Source of the DNA: Macrosoma leucophasiata
Lineage: Eukaryota > Arthropoda > Insecta > Lepidoptera > Hedylidae
Length of the DNA: 64,000 nt
Direction: 5' to 3'
Assembly: GCA_036365455.1 (NCBI GenBank)
Contig: JAWQUS010000008.1
Location: 24,411,501 to 24,475,500, forward strand
Within the stretch, counting starts at the first letter, position 1, and each line of letters begins with the position of its first letter. The translations under genes were made by a program, and so were the position numbers. The notes under the pieces are model-generated. The model made no database searches and was not told where the DNA came from. It saw nothing but the letters and a program-made list of their open reading frames with translations. Below are positions 45,066 through 55,479 of the stretch, in pieces.

Positions 45066-46468
45066 TATGGGCAAAGTATACTTAAAAGCGTTTATAGAAT
45101 GTGGAACGATAAACACCTTGGTGCCATGGCAACGTCCGTATTGTTTCTTACGGCATCGCTCCTCTCAAGACAAAGCTGTATTAACATAAACCACAATCAG
45201 TTTACAATACCACAGTTCGCACAGCGTCGCTTCAGGTCATGAAATTCGATAACAAACTCAACGTAATCAGATAATACGCAAATTCAATGATAACTCGATG
45301 ATAGCGAAGCATTAAATATTTTACAAAGTATTCATTCGCAATTTGCCGTGAAATACGCTGCAGCGATCGCATAAAGTCCTGGATGCATTGACGAGTATAG
45401 TCGAACGAGCATTACGAAAGTGTCACGACAATAGTTATAAGTACATTGCTTTGACATCGTTATTTTTACACAAATACAACAAACGTAATGTAATGTACAG
45501 AAAATGTCATGAGACAACTTACGTAATGTTAACCCCGTCTCAGATCAATGAACACTGTTGATGCTAGGTCTCTCATCTCGCAACTAACATTGTGTTATCC
45601 AAATCGGATCGCCTTGAGATTACGCAATTTACCTCGCCTATGTATCACGGACTTTATTGATTTATTTGCACAATTGAAGTTAAATTTTACAGCGTATTAT
45701 CCTTTGGCATTCGCAATGTTTACAGTCGCGTGAAGGTACAATAAAATACTCTTAAACCGCCGCGCATTAAATCATGTTGTAAAATAGATTCAATATTTAT
45801 TATATTCAATGTAGTGCACATTGTTATGAAATATAATAGTGAGTCAATGACGCGCGTCGACTATTGCTACCAACTGCACTTGATAGCTTAGTTTAATGAT
45901 ATATTGACACAACATAGCAAACATTGCAAACATTCAGCTGTATAATGACTGATCACGGAAAAATGCATAATAGGCACATAACATTATTGGTTACGAGTCA
46001 ATAATGTACAGTAGACGACCATTAAATCTGGATATACAGGATGCATCTCGTATATAATACGACTGACAAAAACTGTCTAGTAAAGTTTCACATAAAAAAA
46101 ATCACATCTTTCTACAGGAATATAACAAAAGACCCTGTATGATAATAAGGTAACATGGATGTAAAATAAGGCTACTTTAAAACAAGATATTTTTAAGAAG
46201 CATGTGTATGCATTCTAAATATTTCACATTAAAAAAACGATTCTTGAAATTCATAATTTTTTTTTAAATCGTATTTTTGTTCTAATAATTTTTTTTTTGG
46301 TCTTGTGGGGAATAGAACTCATAAATGTTCATCAATAAATGTTCTGTCCAAAAGTACAAAAATATTTTTTTTATATTTGTCGTACTATTTACGAGACATC
46401 ATGTACATACTGGCAGTAATATGAAGCTCGGAAATATAGACTAACATTGTTACTCATGACGTAAATCA
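45066..46468. other. Intron, no feature recognised
   Basis: AT-rich with no conserved coding frame and no repeat I can name. Confidence 0.55.
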
Positions 46469-46760
46469 ATAAGTAAACTAGATTTGTGTGTGTAGGAATT
46501 GACTGACTGTTGTCAAGGACTTATCAAAATATCTAGTCAATAAGCAGACTAAAAACAAAAAAGAATACATTATTAAATAAAAATAATGAAAAGTCACAAG
46601 AATGAGTCTGTAAGTAAGTGTAGAAAGTAAACTAAAGCGCGCGTATGTGTGATAAGCAAAACATAAGTTAAGAAGTAAGTAAACTAGATGTATCTGTGTG
46701 TGAGTGTGTGTACTGACCATTGTGAACGAGAGCAAAACACAAGTCAATAAGTAAGCACAG
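46469..46760. repeat. Degenerate repeats resembling the 47051 exon end and donor
   Basis: AAGTAAACTAGAT then GTGTGTG then ACTGAC occurs near 46470 and 46680. The second continues CATTGTGAACGAGAGCAAAA, matching exon sequence CGTTGTATACGAGAGCGAAG. On the minus strand this would read FALVHN followed by a GTCAGT donor. Confidence 0.65.
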
Positions 46761-46792
46761 TATTCAACAATAAATATAGGAACATTTATAGG

Positions 46793-47012
46793 TGCAATAT
46801 TTATAGGAAGGAGACCGTGGCTTATTTCGGGTCTGAAGAGCGTTATCTCTTTCGCACACGGCCTATGTGACATTTGTCAACCATTTTCGTCAAGTTTTGA
46901 CCAATACCTGACTATCGGTACAACGAAAGCAGTGTGTAGCAGAGATAACGCTCTACGAAGTCGAAACTAGCCGATTGTCTCCTTCGTAGGTACGATGTGC
47001 AATATTTATTGT
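46793..47012. repeat. MITE, relative of 6940-7210, beside AMPK gamma exon
   Basis: Left AATATTTATAGGAAGGAGAC and right GTCTCCTTCGTAGGTACGAT. Internal GAGCGTTATCTCTTTCGCAC and GAGATAACGCTCTACGAAGT form inverted arms. Ends about 38 bp below the exon donor at 47050. Confidence 0.7.
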
Positions 47013-47050
47013 TAAGTACTGTAAACCAGTTGTAAGCGTGTGGGACTGAC

Positions 47051-47188
47051 CGTTGTATACGAGAGCGAAGAAAGCCTTCTTGACGAGCAGCTGCGTGTCG
47101 AAGACCACCAGCTTGGCCGAGGTCGGGATGAGGTCGTAGCACTTGTGGAACTTGAAGAACTTCACGAAGATCTGCGATTGGTCCTCCT
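47051..47188 (-). CDS. SNF4Agamma: AMPK gamma subunit, first visible exon (start of CBS1)
   Basis: A 138-nt exon entered in the middle of a codon. It reads EEDQSQIFVKFFKFHKCYDL, then IPTSAKLVVFDTQLLVKKAF and FALVYNG. CYDLIPTSAKLVVFDT is the helix and strand that open CBS1 in all gamma subunits. Acceptor is TTTCAG|AG and donor is AACG|GTCAGT, splitting a Gly codon. No initiator methionine is present here, so at least one more exon lies at higher coordinates. I could not recognise it in 47189-64000; Drosophila isoforms use long, variable N-terminal exons, so it may be outside the window or unrecognisable. A MITE ends about 40 bp beyond the donor, and a decayed copy of the exon end with its donor sits at 46712-46735. 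Confidence 0.92.
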
Positions 47189-47236
47189 CTGAAATACGTG
47201 AGATTTAATTAAGTAATTATAGACATTCCAAGAATC

Positions 47237-47500
47237 ACTGGTGGTAGAGCTCCAGTGACGGAGCTCGCGAGCGTAGGCACCACCGCATTACCTAATATAC
47301 TTGCCGCTAAGTGGTAATGTTCAGCACTATCGTGTTCCGGTCAGGTGGTAATGTACGATCCTGTGATTGCCGGCACAGAGGAATAACACAGATGTATTTT
47401 GACCTTGGTCTTTGTCTGTCTTGGTGGATGTCTAATGCAGTCAACACTTACCATCAATGTGAACTGCATGCATGTTTGCCACTTCCATAACATAAAAAAA
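47237..47500 (+). repeat. 280-bp SINE-like family, just upstream of first visible AMPK gamma exon
   Basis: CTGGTGGTAGAGCTCCAGTG to CCATAACATAAAAAAAAC, beginning about 49 bp from the exon acceptor, with a small internal deletion near 47389. Confidence 0.86.
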
Positions 47501-47694
47501 ACACATTGGTCGATCTAGCATCGACCACACAACGCAGCTACACAGCTTGATCTAGGCAGAGATTCCCATACTATTTTTTCTTGTAGACCGCTATCATTTT
47601 TGTTTCCGGTTTCGGTGGACCCTTATATTATATTGACATTCATATCACATTCTCATATCTCCAATTTTATACAGTAGTCATACCACTACTACGA

Positions 47695-47845
47695 TTTTTT
47701 TTATCTAACAAAAATGGCAATCAAGCATGCATTTCACATGAATGTTTAGTGCTGACAGCAGCCTATAGACATCTACACAAAAACAAAAGATAAAAATAAC
47801 CTTGACACCTTAGTAGTTATGTCTGTGTGTTAGTCATTATGGGTA
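47695..47845 (-). repeat. 280-bp SINE-like family, 3' fragment
   Basis: T tract, TGGCAATCAAGCATGCATTT, fading after AAAGATAAAAATAACC. Confidence 0.65.
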
Positions 47846-48113
47846 CATTTATTGATATAGCTCTTCTTAGGGCAAGATTCCCAGACTGCAGTACCATATT
47901 ACTTTGACTGGCAATCAGTTTGACATTCGCGTCAAATATAAATGAGTTGCTGAAAAACTGTGAAGTTAATTAGTTGACATATGCTTTGACACGAATTTTC
48001 AAACATTTGAGAAGAGATTTTAAATTGTGAAATTAACTAATCGATTCTTTAAATTAACGATTAAGTAGTAAGTAATTTATATATTTGAAATTTAATTAAT
48101 AATTGATCTTGAA

Positions 48114-48374
48114 TCTATATATATATATAAAAATCAATTGCTTGTTCGTTAGTCTCTTTAAAACTCGCGAACGGCTGGACCGATTAGGCTAAGTTTGGTT
48201 TTGAATGATTTTTGGAAGTCCAGGGTAGGTTTAAAAGATATGAAAATATGAAGAAATTGAAGGGAAACAGTAAAAACCGCAATTTTATTTTCCCATACCA
48301 ATAGTCCGTATCTATCAAACCTTTGACACATTATTTCACTGTGAGGCAATACGAAGTTTGCGGGATCAGCTAGT
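48114..48374 (+). mobile_element. Non-autonomous Helitron
   Basis: TCTATATATATATATAAAAA to GTTTGCGGGATCAGCTAGT, followed by T. Confidence 0.67.
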
Positions 48375-48976
48375 TTGTAATAAAAGTAGGTTGAATGCTT
48401 TTCAAGCATCCCAATTCGCACGTGACGAAACACTCGACAATTTGTAAGTTGTTAGTTATTCGACTCAAACGCTTATCAATGCAAGTAGCAAATCGAACTT
48501 AATATGCTTATTTTGTTTCACAGTCGTATCAAAACTCTTATTATTCGTCCGCGGCCACGGCTCCTCCGCACATCGGAATTATGGTAAAGAAAAAAGAGAG
48601 GAAGATTTTATTTTTGACACAAACAAAGAAAAAAAATCCGAAGACAACATAATATTACTATGTGTATATTATGAAGTTACGTTTAATTAATTTACCTTTA
48701 TTACAGCAACAACAATCAATTATAACGTCTTGACATAATTATTTTATAGAAACCGTATCTTGGAAAACCCATTAATCATGTCAACGAGTGGAAACTAATC
48801 CAGAAGCTAAAACTAAATTATAAAATTCCACAAATTATCAGTCATTTGTATATCTATCCAATAGTAGGTATATTCTACGTATGGGTAATAATATAGAAGA
48901 GTCATTCTCATCACTTCGTATCTTTTTTTTTAGTTAGTATTATGCCTCTGTGTCGGAAATTATGGGGCAGTACATT

Positions 48977-51189
48977 TTTTTTTTTTTTTTTTTTTTTTTT
49001 AATGGAAATAGCATCCTCTGACGTGATCAGAGACCTTATTTTGTTAAAAATTCCTGAGCAATCTCATGTTGTCAAGATCAGGTCTAACGCCCGACTTTAA
49101 AGGGAGAATACACTTAATGTTTATTTATTATTATTATTTTTTTTTTTTTTTTTTTTCTATCATACTACGGCTGTTGGGCAATGTTGGTACGCAAGTGATT
49201 AAATATTATCAATTATATAATTAAACTATATAAGGTAATATTTTATTTTCTTACTATTTCAATTGTTATTACATATAAATTTTATTTTTCTTATCCGTTT
49301 TCCTACTTAATTTCTGCTATTGGCATCCTCAACGACTTTTATTATGAACGCCTCCAGATACGATCTGGACTTCTTATTTATGAGCAATGTTTTTAAATTG
49401 CTTTGGTTAACGTCCATGTTAACCAATTGTTCCATATCGTATCTGGCTGCTCCATATATTGGACATTCTAAAACCAGATGTTCCACCGTTTCAGATGCGG
49501 CACCGCACATACATGATGGGTCATCTTTTAATTTGAACCGGTGTAGGTACGCGGCAAAACCTCCGTGCCCTGTCAGTCCTTGCGTCAACATAAATGTGGG
49601 ACGTTTTTGTAGCACGTATTTATAGGCAACGCTTACGGTAGGTAAGAACACTTTTGTAACCGCTGCAGTCTCCCCATTTACGTATCGCATGTTCCATGCT
49701 TCTACGCTCTCCGCTCTAAGGAGCCTTTTGACGTACGACGGAGGACTTTTTGCGTAGTGAGCCGCTACCTTCGTGTTTAGGGTTGCCTGTTTAGCAAGCT
49801 CATCCGCGCGCTCATTGCCCACTTCACCGTCATGGGCCTTGACCCAATAAAACTTTATTCGTCGGCCCGTTTCGTTGATCCGGGCAATGTGCTCGCGGAC
49901 CCGTCTCGCGAGTGGATGGGAAGTGTCTGGATTTGCAATCGTTTCCAGACTTGACCTCGAGTCACTAAGGATTGCAATGGTCTGTTCTTTGAGAGCTCCA
50001 CACGCGAGTTCAGCAGCCTGGGACAGCGCATACAGTTCTGCCTGATAGACGGTGCAACTTCTGTCCAGTCGGAGCCTCTTGGTCCTCACTTCCTGGCCCC
50101 CCCTACGATAGGTATATGCGGCTCCAACGCCGTCCAGGGTTTTACTACCGTCCGTGTATATCTTGGAGTCTGGTATCGCGAGTTTAGCAACGGGATCTTC
50201 GGTCACGTCCCCCAGGCTCTCAAAATATATGTCAGGCTCCTTTGCGGGATGTGGTAAGTCTGCATATCTGGCACTAGTTTCCACTTCACTGTCTCCCAAA
50301 ATTGGCAAGTATTTGCCGCGTTTCGCCTCAAATAACTGATTTGATTCTTGGATTCTCAGATCCAGAGGAATCAATCCTGAAAGGGCCAGTGTTGCGTTGA
50401 GGGAGACAGTTCTGTAGGATTTCGTGATTTTCAATGCGATACTTCTCTGGATGGTGGCCAATTGTTTCCGGGTTTTTACCTTCTTGGCTGCTGGAGCCCA
50501 TGAGCTTGCCGCGTACAAAATTACCGGTTCCACAACCGCACTGTACATGGTCCTGATAACCTCCGGGCTCAAACCCCATCTCAGCTTAGCTGCTCTTGAC
50601 AGTTGGTTCGTTATATTAGCAGCTTTGCGACACACATTTCTAATATGCGAGTTGAATGTTAGATTTTTGTCAACTGTCAAGCCCAAGATCTTAATCTCGT
50701 CTACCAAATCGATGGGGATCCCACCCATGTGAATGGTTGGGTTGTCATATTTCAGCTTCCTGGTCACTATCATAGCCTTAGTTTTATGAGGAGCGAAATT
50801 TAACTTATTTTGACGTCCCCAGCCCGCCACATGCGCGAGAACCCGATCGATTCTGTCCTGTAAGAGAGATGTTTTTTGCCCGGAGAATACCAGAACCACG
50901 TCGTCGGCGAATGCCGACGTATAGACGTCGTATTGTTCTAGTTCATGTAATAGGGGGTCAAGAAGGAGATTCCAAAAAGTTGGACCCCCTACAGAACCCT
51001 GAACACATCCTTTGTTTGTTTCGCGATTGCTTGTTTCGCCAGCGAACGCGACCCGAACTTTCCTCTCACTCAAATAATCTGCCACGAGTGCCCTCAGGTT
51101 TTTAGGACATTCCTTTTTAAGGAGCTGCAGTCTTATTGCCGGCCACCATGCGTTGTCAAAAGCGCCCTCTATGTCTTTCTAGTACATTA
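48977..51189 (-). mobile_element. R1/I-like non-LTR retrotransposon, 5'-truncated, inserted in a SINE
   Basis: A 2.2-kb insertion with a T tract at 48977-49000 (a poly(A) tail on the minus strand), a 3' UTR, and one open frame. It is flanked by a perfect 13-bp duplication, GGGGCAGTACATT, at 48964-48976 and 51190-51202. Outside the duplications the two halves of a 280-bp-family SINE continue in register, so the insertion point is unambiguous. The last few bases at the 5' end (AGTACATTA at 51181-51189) also resemble the target and may be a copying artefact at the 5' junction. Confidence 0.92.
49307..51178 (-). pseudogene. RT and RNase H polyprotein, C-terminal part
   Basis: Open for about 620 residues but lacking the endonuclease and the N-terminal RT because the element is 5'-truncated. 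It starts mid-RT with KDIEGAFDNAWWPAIRLQLL (catalytic Asp of motif A). It continues GCVQGSVGGPTFWNLLLDPL (motif B), FADDVVLVFSG (motif C), then HKTKAMIV and ILGLTVD. An RNase H domain follows: KIYTDGSKTLDGVGAAY, VYQAELYALSQAAELA, ILSDSRSSLETI and YWVKAHDGEVGNERADELA, giving the D-E-D-D set. A CCHC-like motif near the end (CMCGAASETVEHLVLECP) is typical of R1/I-group ORF2 proteins. The frame has no internal stop, so the insertion is young. R1 versus I-clade placement is not certain; RNase H favours an I-superfamily element. Confidence 0.88.
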
Positions 51190-51312
51190 GGGGCAGTACA
51201 TTACCACCGGACCAGAACACGACAGTGCTGAACACTTTCGCGGCAAGTAGATTAGGTAATGCGGTGATGCCTTCACCCGCGAGGTCTGTCACTGTAGCTC
51301 TACCACCATTTC

Positions 51313-51784
51313 GGAGGAGTTAGGATTTCATATATAGGTATAAGAATAACATTCCGAAGGTACTAGCATAGGTCGTAAAGAATATCTCATACCGCTAAAG
51401 CAATAAGTATAGAGTTCGCAGAGAGAAATAATAGTAGGTTTACCTACGTATTTAATATTCAAATTTATCAAAATTAAAATTTCAGTGCATTGATTACTTT
51501 CAGTATGCGAAATGTGTATTTCATCAAAATTTTATTCAAGATACTAAATGAATTTAACAGCTACATGATAAGGCAAGAAAATTATAATATTATATAACAA
51601 TCAAATTAAGATTAGGTTTAAAGTGAACTTGTTAATGCCAACATAATTTAAATATTAATTAAGATAACTCTGATTAGCTGAGGCTTGATCCTTTACCTAT
51701 ATCAAAGTCCAACACCAAAGGATGTATTGAGCATGCCATCTCAATTATAAAACGTACAAGACACAAAATTCATTCAAACAGATT
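51313..51784. other. Probable intron, nothing seen
   Basis: AT-rich sequence between two SINE-like copies. Confidence 0.55.
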
Positions 51785-52070
51785 TTTTTTTATGTCATGG
51801 CAGTGGCAAACAAGCATGCAGTTCACATTGATGTTAAGTGATTATTGCAGCCTATAGACAATTACACAAAGACCAAAGTCAAAATGCAGATGCGTTGCCA
51901 CTTCTGAGGCCTACGGTGTTATGCTTCTGTGCCGGAAATTACAGGGCCGTACATTACCTACCACCTGACCGGAACACGATAATGCTGAACATTACCATTT
52001 GCGGCAAGTAGATTAGGTAATGCGGTGGTTACCCGCGAGCTCTGTCACTGGAGCTCTACCACCAGTTGAC
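51785..52070 (-). repeat. 280-bp SINE-like family, complete copy
   Basis: T tract, GTGGCAAACAAGCATGCAGT to GGAGCTCTACCACCAGTT. A 13-bp stretch of the usual GCCTACGCC region is missing near 52030. Confidence 0.87.
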
Positions 52071-52602
52071 AGTACTACCATGAAATAAAAAGGAACGGCT
52101 TCACAGTACATTGTACCGACGTCATGTCTCGCAGTGGCCGCAATGTATATTCATACCATCATTTCATTCATGCAATTTTTCGAACCAAGGCTTAATAATA
52201 ATTGTTTTCTTAATAACAACAACGTAAAAATTTTTAATAATAATATAATGTGTAAAATATAGGTTAATGTAAACAATTACACACTGAGGGTGTATAAGGT
52301 AATTTTTAAATTTCATGATTTAATTGAATCCATTTGTTGAACTTTTAATTTAATACCTAATACGATATTAAATCATTAAATAACTTGATAACATTTTCAT
52401 AATTTACATGCCAGTGTGTGGTGAAATATATGGAAAAATATATTGTTATAACATCTAATATACCTATGATATATCTAGCAAATAATACATTCTGTAATTC
52501 ATTCGCCGAAAGGGATTCAGATTCCAATGGTGGCACTGGGAAATTTCTAAAATATTATTTTTTATTGTTGCCATCCCTGAGTTTAGTTGTTGATCAGTGG
52601 TA
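52071..52602. other. Probable intron, nothing seen
   Basis: AT-rich; no motif recognised. Confidence 0.55.
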
Positions 52603-52755
52603 GTTATTACAGGGTCATACATTACCATCTAAACGGAACACGAAAGGGCTGAACACTACCATTTGGCGGCAGATGGATTAGATAATGCGGTGGTGCCTAT
52701 GCCCTCGAGTCCCTATGCTTATATATATAGTCATAGAACTGTACCACCAGTAAAA
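52603..52755 (-). repeat. 280-bp SINE-like family, 5' part, old subfamily
   Basis: ATTACCATCTAAACGGAACA to CTGTACCACCAGTAAAAA, with a TATATATA insertion at 52719-52728. Confidence 0.75.
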
Positions 52756-52784
52756 AATAATAAATCTCAATAGCACTCCACATC

Positions 52785-52858
52785 TCGACCCGAGAATTGA
52801 ACCCAAGACCTCCACTTAGCAGTAGTAATCTGTTACCAAGGAAATTAGCTCAAAGGAA
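52785..52858 (-). repeat. Decayed tRNA-like SINE head
   Basis: Minus strand: GCTAATTTCCTTGGTAACAG and CTTGGGTTCAATTCTCGGGT, a B-box-like motif with one change. Confidence 0.5.
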
Positions 52859-53081
52859 AATATGAATAAATTTAGAACTAGTTAGCAAACCTAACCATTG
52901 TACCTATATGGAAACCTTGTGGACAAATGCCCTATCATTTGGTGCCGAGGCTCATTGGTTCATTGTGACGATGGTTATAGCAATAGCATTGCCATTGTCA
53001 ATGTACAAGCTAATCACTGTTGCATTGTAACAATGGGTACCTTATACAATCACCATAAGCAAACCAGAATGTACCATTGTA

Positions 53082-53319
53082 TAGGTCGCGCCACGTAAAA
53101 AGAACGCTGGAAGAAAGTAGATGGGATGTGTTCGCGCATCGGTACACTCGCGCACGAAAGTACTAGCCCTATTGGTTTATTTTTGATCTAGCTTTCGCTT
53201 GCGGTTTCGTGTATTGGTAGGCAGATTGAAAACTATATTACATAGAATAACATAAAATGAAATAAAAACACATGACGCGCAGCTTGACCGCCAGCGTTCT
53301 TTTTACCTGGCGCGACCTA
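53082..53319. repeat. 238-bp MITE, TA target site, copy 2
   Basis: Same length and almost the same sequence as 8911-9148. The few differences I see include GTAGATGGGA for GTAGAAGGGA, CTTGACC for CATGACC and TACCTGG for TACGTGG. Flanked by TA. Confidence 0.86.
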
Positions 53320-53370
53320 TACCACCACCATGTTTAGCGGTTTACAGGTTAGGTAAGTGTTGCATGTATT

Positions 53371-53567
53371 ACTTTTTTTTAATGCAATGAAGATCTGAGC
53401 TGTTTTGTCTCTGTGTTAGTTACTACGGGGCCATACATTGCCATCTAAACGGAACACGATAGCGATGAACACTACGTTTGGAGGCAGATAGATAATGAAT
53501 TTGAGCTAAGTAATGCGGAGGTGTCTACGCCCTCGAGCTCCTGTACTGGAACTCTGGTAGAGATGTT
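53371..53567 (-). repeat. 280-bp SINE-like family, old subfamily copy
   Basis: TTTAATGCAATGAAGATCTG, then CTAAACGGAACACGATAGCG, to GGAACTCTGGTAGAG. It directly abuts the 501-bp palindrome. Confidence 0.72.
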
Positions 53568-53571
53568 AAGA

Positions 53572-54072
53572 CCTATACGGTCGGGACCAACCGCCGACCA
53601 TCATGTCATTGGTCGGGTCAACCGATGTTTGTATTTGTTCTACACGGTCGGGCAGTTGAGTCAACTTGTCAGTTCTTTCAGGTATTCAGAACGAAAGGCT
53701 GATGTATACATATCCGTGCCGTAACAGTTCCGGCACAGTACCGCCATTTCACTGATATGTGTGAATCAGCCTTTGTGCCTGTCGCGTCGGTCGTGAGCGC
53801 ATCCCTCCCGACAAGCTGCGACCGTGGTCGGCTCCAACCGTCTGGAACGCTGTCGGCCGACGCGACAGACAAAAGCTGATTCACACGTATCAGTGAAGTA
53901 GCGGTACTGTGCCGGAACTGTTACGGCACGGATATGTGTGAATCAGCCTTTTGCTTTAAATGTATGAAAGAACTGACAAGTTGACTCAACTGACCGACCG
54001 TATAGAACCAATACAAACATCGGTTGACCCGACCAATGACTTGATGGTCGGCGGTTGGGCCCGACCGTATAG
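53572..54072. repeat. 501-bp near-perfect palindrome (fold-back element)
   Basis: Ends CTATACGGTCGG and CCGACCGTATAG. The outer arm CCGACCATCATGTCATTGGT pairs with ACCAATGACTTGATGGTCGG. The inner arm CCGTGCCGTAACAGTTCCGG pairs with CCGGAACTGTTACGGCACGG. The core TGCCTGTCGCGTCGG pairs with CCGACGCGACAGACA. Each inner arm is itself bounded by GGCTGAT..ACATATC and GATATGTGTGAATCAGCC. No matching target duplication was seen. Confidence 0.88.
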
Positions 54073-54436
54073 AAGGGGTTTTAGTGTTATGCTGTGACGC
54101 ACTTCAAGCAAACGTCGAAAAAATTAAATTAAACACAAAACTAAATGTAAATGATATAAAAAGTTTTATTTTTATGTCGCACATTTTTTTGTATCGCTCC
54201 TATAACCATTATAATATATTTACGCTTCAGAAGTCTCAATGATAACATCATTGGTGCGTAACATTACGATGGTAACAGATTGAATGGCCTTAAATTAATA
54301 TGTCTACTAAAAGTTACCAAAAACCGGCCAAGTACAAGTCGGTTTCACGATCAAAGGGTTTCGTACAACTTACGAATTGCCTAAGCTATTATAAATACTA
54401 ATGAAAGTTAATAACTATTTGCTGGATTTTTAACAA

Positions 54437-54680
54437 GGCAAGTGAAACTATAAGGCGGTTTTTAGGCAAGTGACGCTATAAGATGGTTTTCAGGCAAGTG
54501 ACACTATAAGGCGGTTTTCAGACAAATGATGCTATATGATGGTTTTCAGGCAAGTGACACTATAAGGCACTTTTCAGGCTAGTGACGCTATAAGATGATT
54601 TTCAGGCAAGTGACACTATAACGCGCTTTTCAGACAAGTGACGCTATAAAATGGTTTTCAGGCAAGTGAAACTACTAGGC
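54437..54680. repeat. 28-bp tandem array with alternating A/B units
   Basis: Eight full 28-bp units and a partial ninth, with exact period (units begin every 28 bp from 54437 to 54661). Odd units read ACACTATAAGGCGG-like and even units GACGCTATAAGATGG-like, after a shared GGCAAGTGA start and TTTTCA end. This gives a 56-bp higher-order period. Confidence 0.93.
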
Positions 54681-55479
54681 ATGAATTACAAAATCGATTG
54701 GTACAACTAAATAGTGATAAGGAGTGTTGAACCTGCCGGCGTAAGTATTCTGCAGCACGGTGGTCATCGATTAGAAATTCACTTTGCATTGCATTGCTGT
54801 TGCCATGAATTATCGTAATTATCATGTTACGTCAAAACAGCAACGTACTCAAAAACGGCTATCGAAATTATGTCAACCGAGATACATAATACGCCTGCTG
54901 ATGTTTGTCAATAACTAGATGAAACATAATGTAAGATTCCGAAAATAAACCAAGGAAAACGAACGCCATACGGTTCTCTGGTATGCCCCGCCACAAAAAC
55001 ATGCGTAGTTATGTGTCATACTAAATTCTCCGGGAATTTAACGTCTTGTGTCGTGCCCTTTTTATTATGAAATAACGTTTCCTATCCCTTTTCATTTCCT
55101 AAACTCAGCCTTGTTAGTCAGTCTTGTTATTTAAAAAAAAGTAAAGGAGACATCCTAAAGATATACTTAACTATATTCTAGAATAGAGTTTTAGTGGTAG
55201 TTATTTTGTCAGTGATGATGCTTATTAATATGTTTTATAACATTTACCTAAAATTTAATAGTGTTTATCTAAAAACGTACACTATTAAAATTAATAAAAA
55301 TGATTTATGATTAAATTACTTTTATTGAATTCAGTATGTTTTACATAAAGTTTTGGAGACAGAGTTGAACATAAAGATGGGTCATTGTCAATTGTCTATG
55401 TTCTTTAATAATTTACAGTCGTTTTATCTACAACATTAAATTTATTATTATTATATGAAAAAAAAACTCACAACCATAA
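54681..55479. other. Probable intron, nothing seen
   Basis: Follows the 28-bp array. No gene or named repeat recognised. Confidence 0.55.

Larger units (their letters stand above)
48926..51312 (-). repeat. 280-bp SINE-like family, split by the R1/I-like element
   Basis: One half is at 48926-48976 (ATGCCTCTGTGTCGGAAATT); the other is at 51190-51312 (ATTACCACCGGACCAGAACA to GTAGCTCTACCACCA). The two halves join in register once one copy of the 13-bp duplication is discounted. Confidence 0.88.

Noticed and set aside
46478..46873. Hydrophobic open frame of about 131 codons on the minus strand
   Set aside because: AT-rich low-complexity coding with a THTHTQ tract; it overlaps the degenerate exon-end repeats in an intron.
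54437..54680. Regular 28-bp repeats could suggest a CRISPR array
   Set aside because: Units are directly contiguous with no spacers, and the genome is clearly animal. It is a minisatellite.
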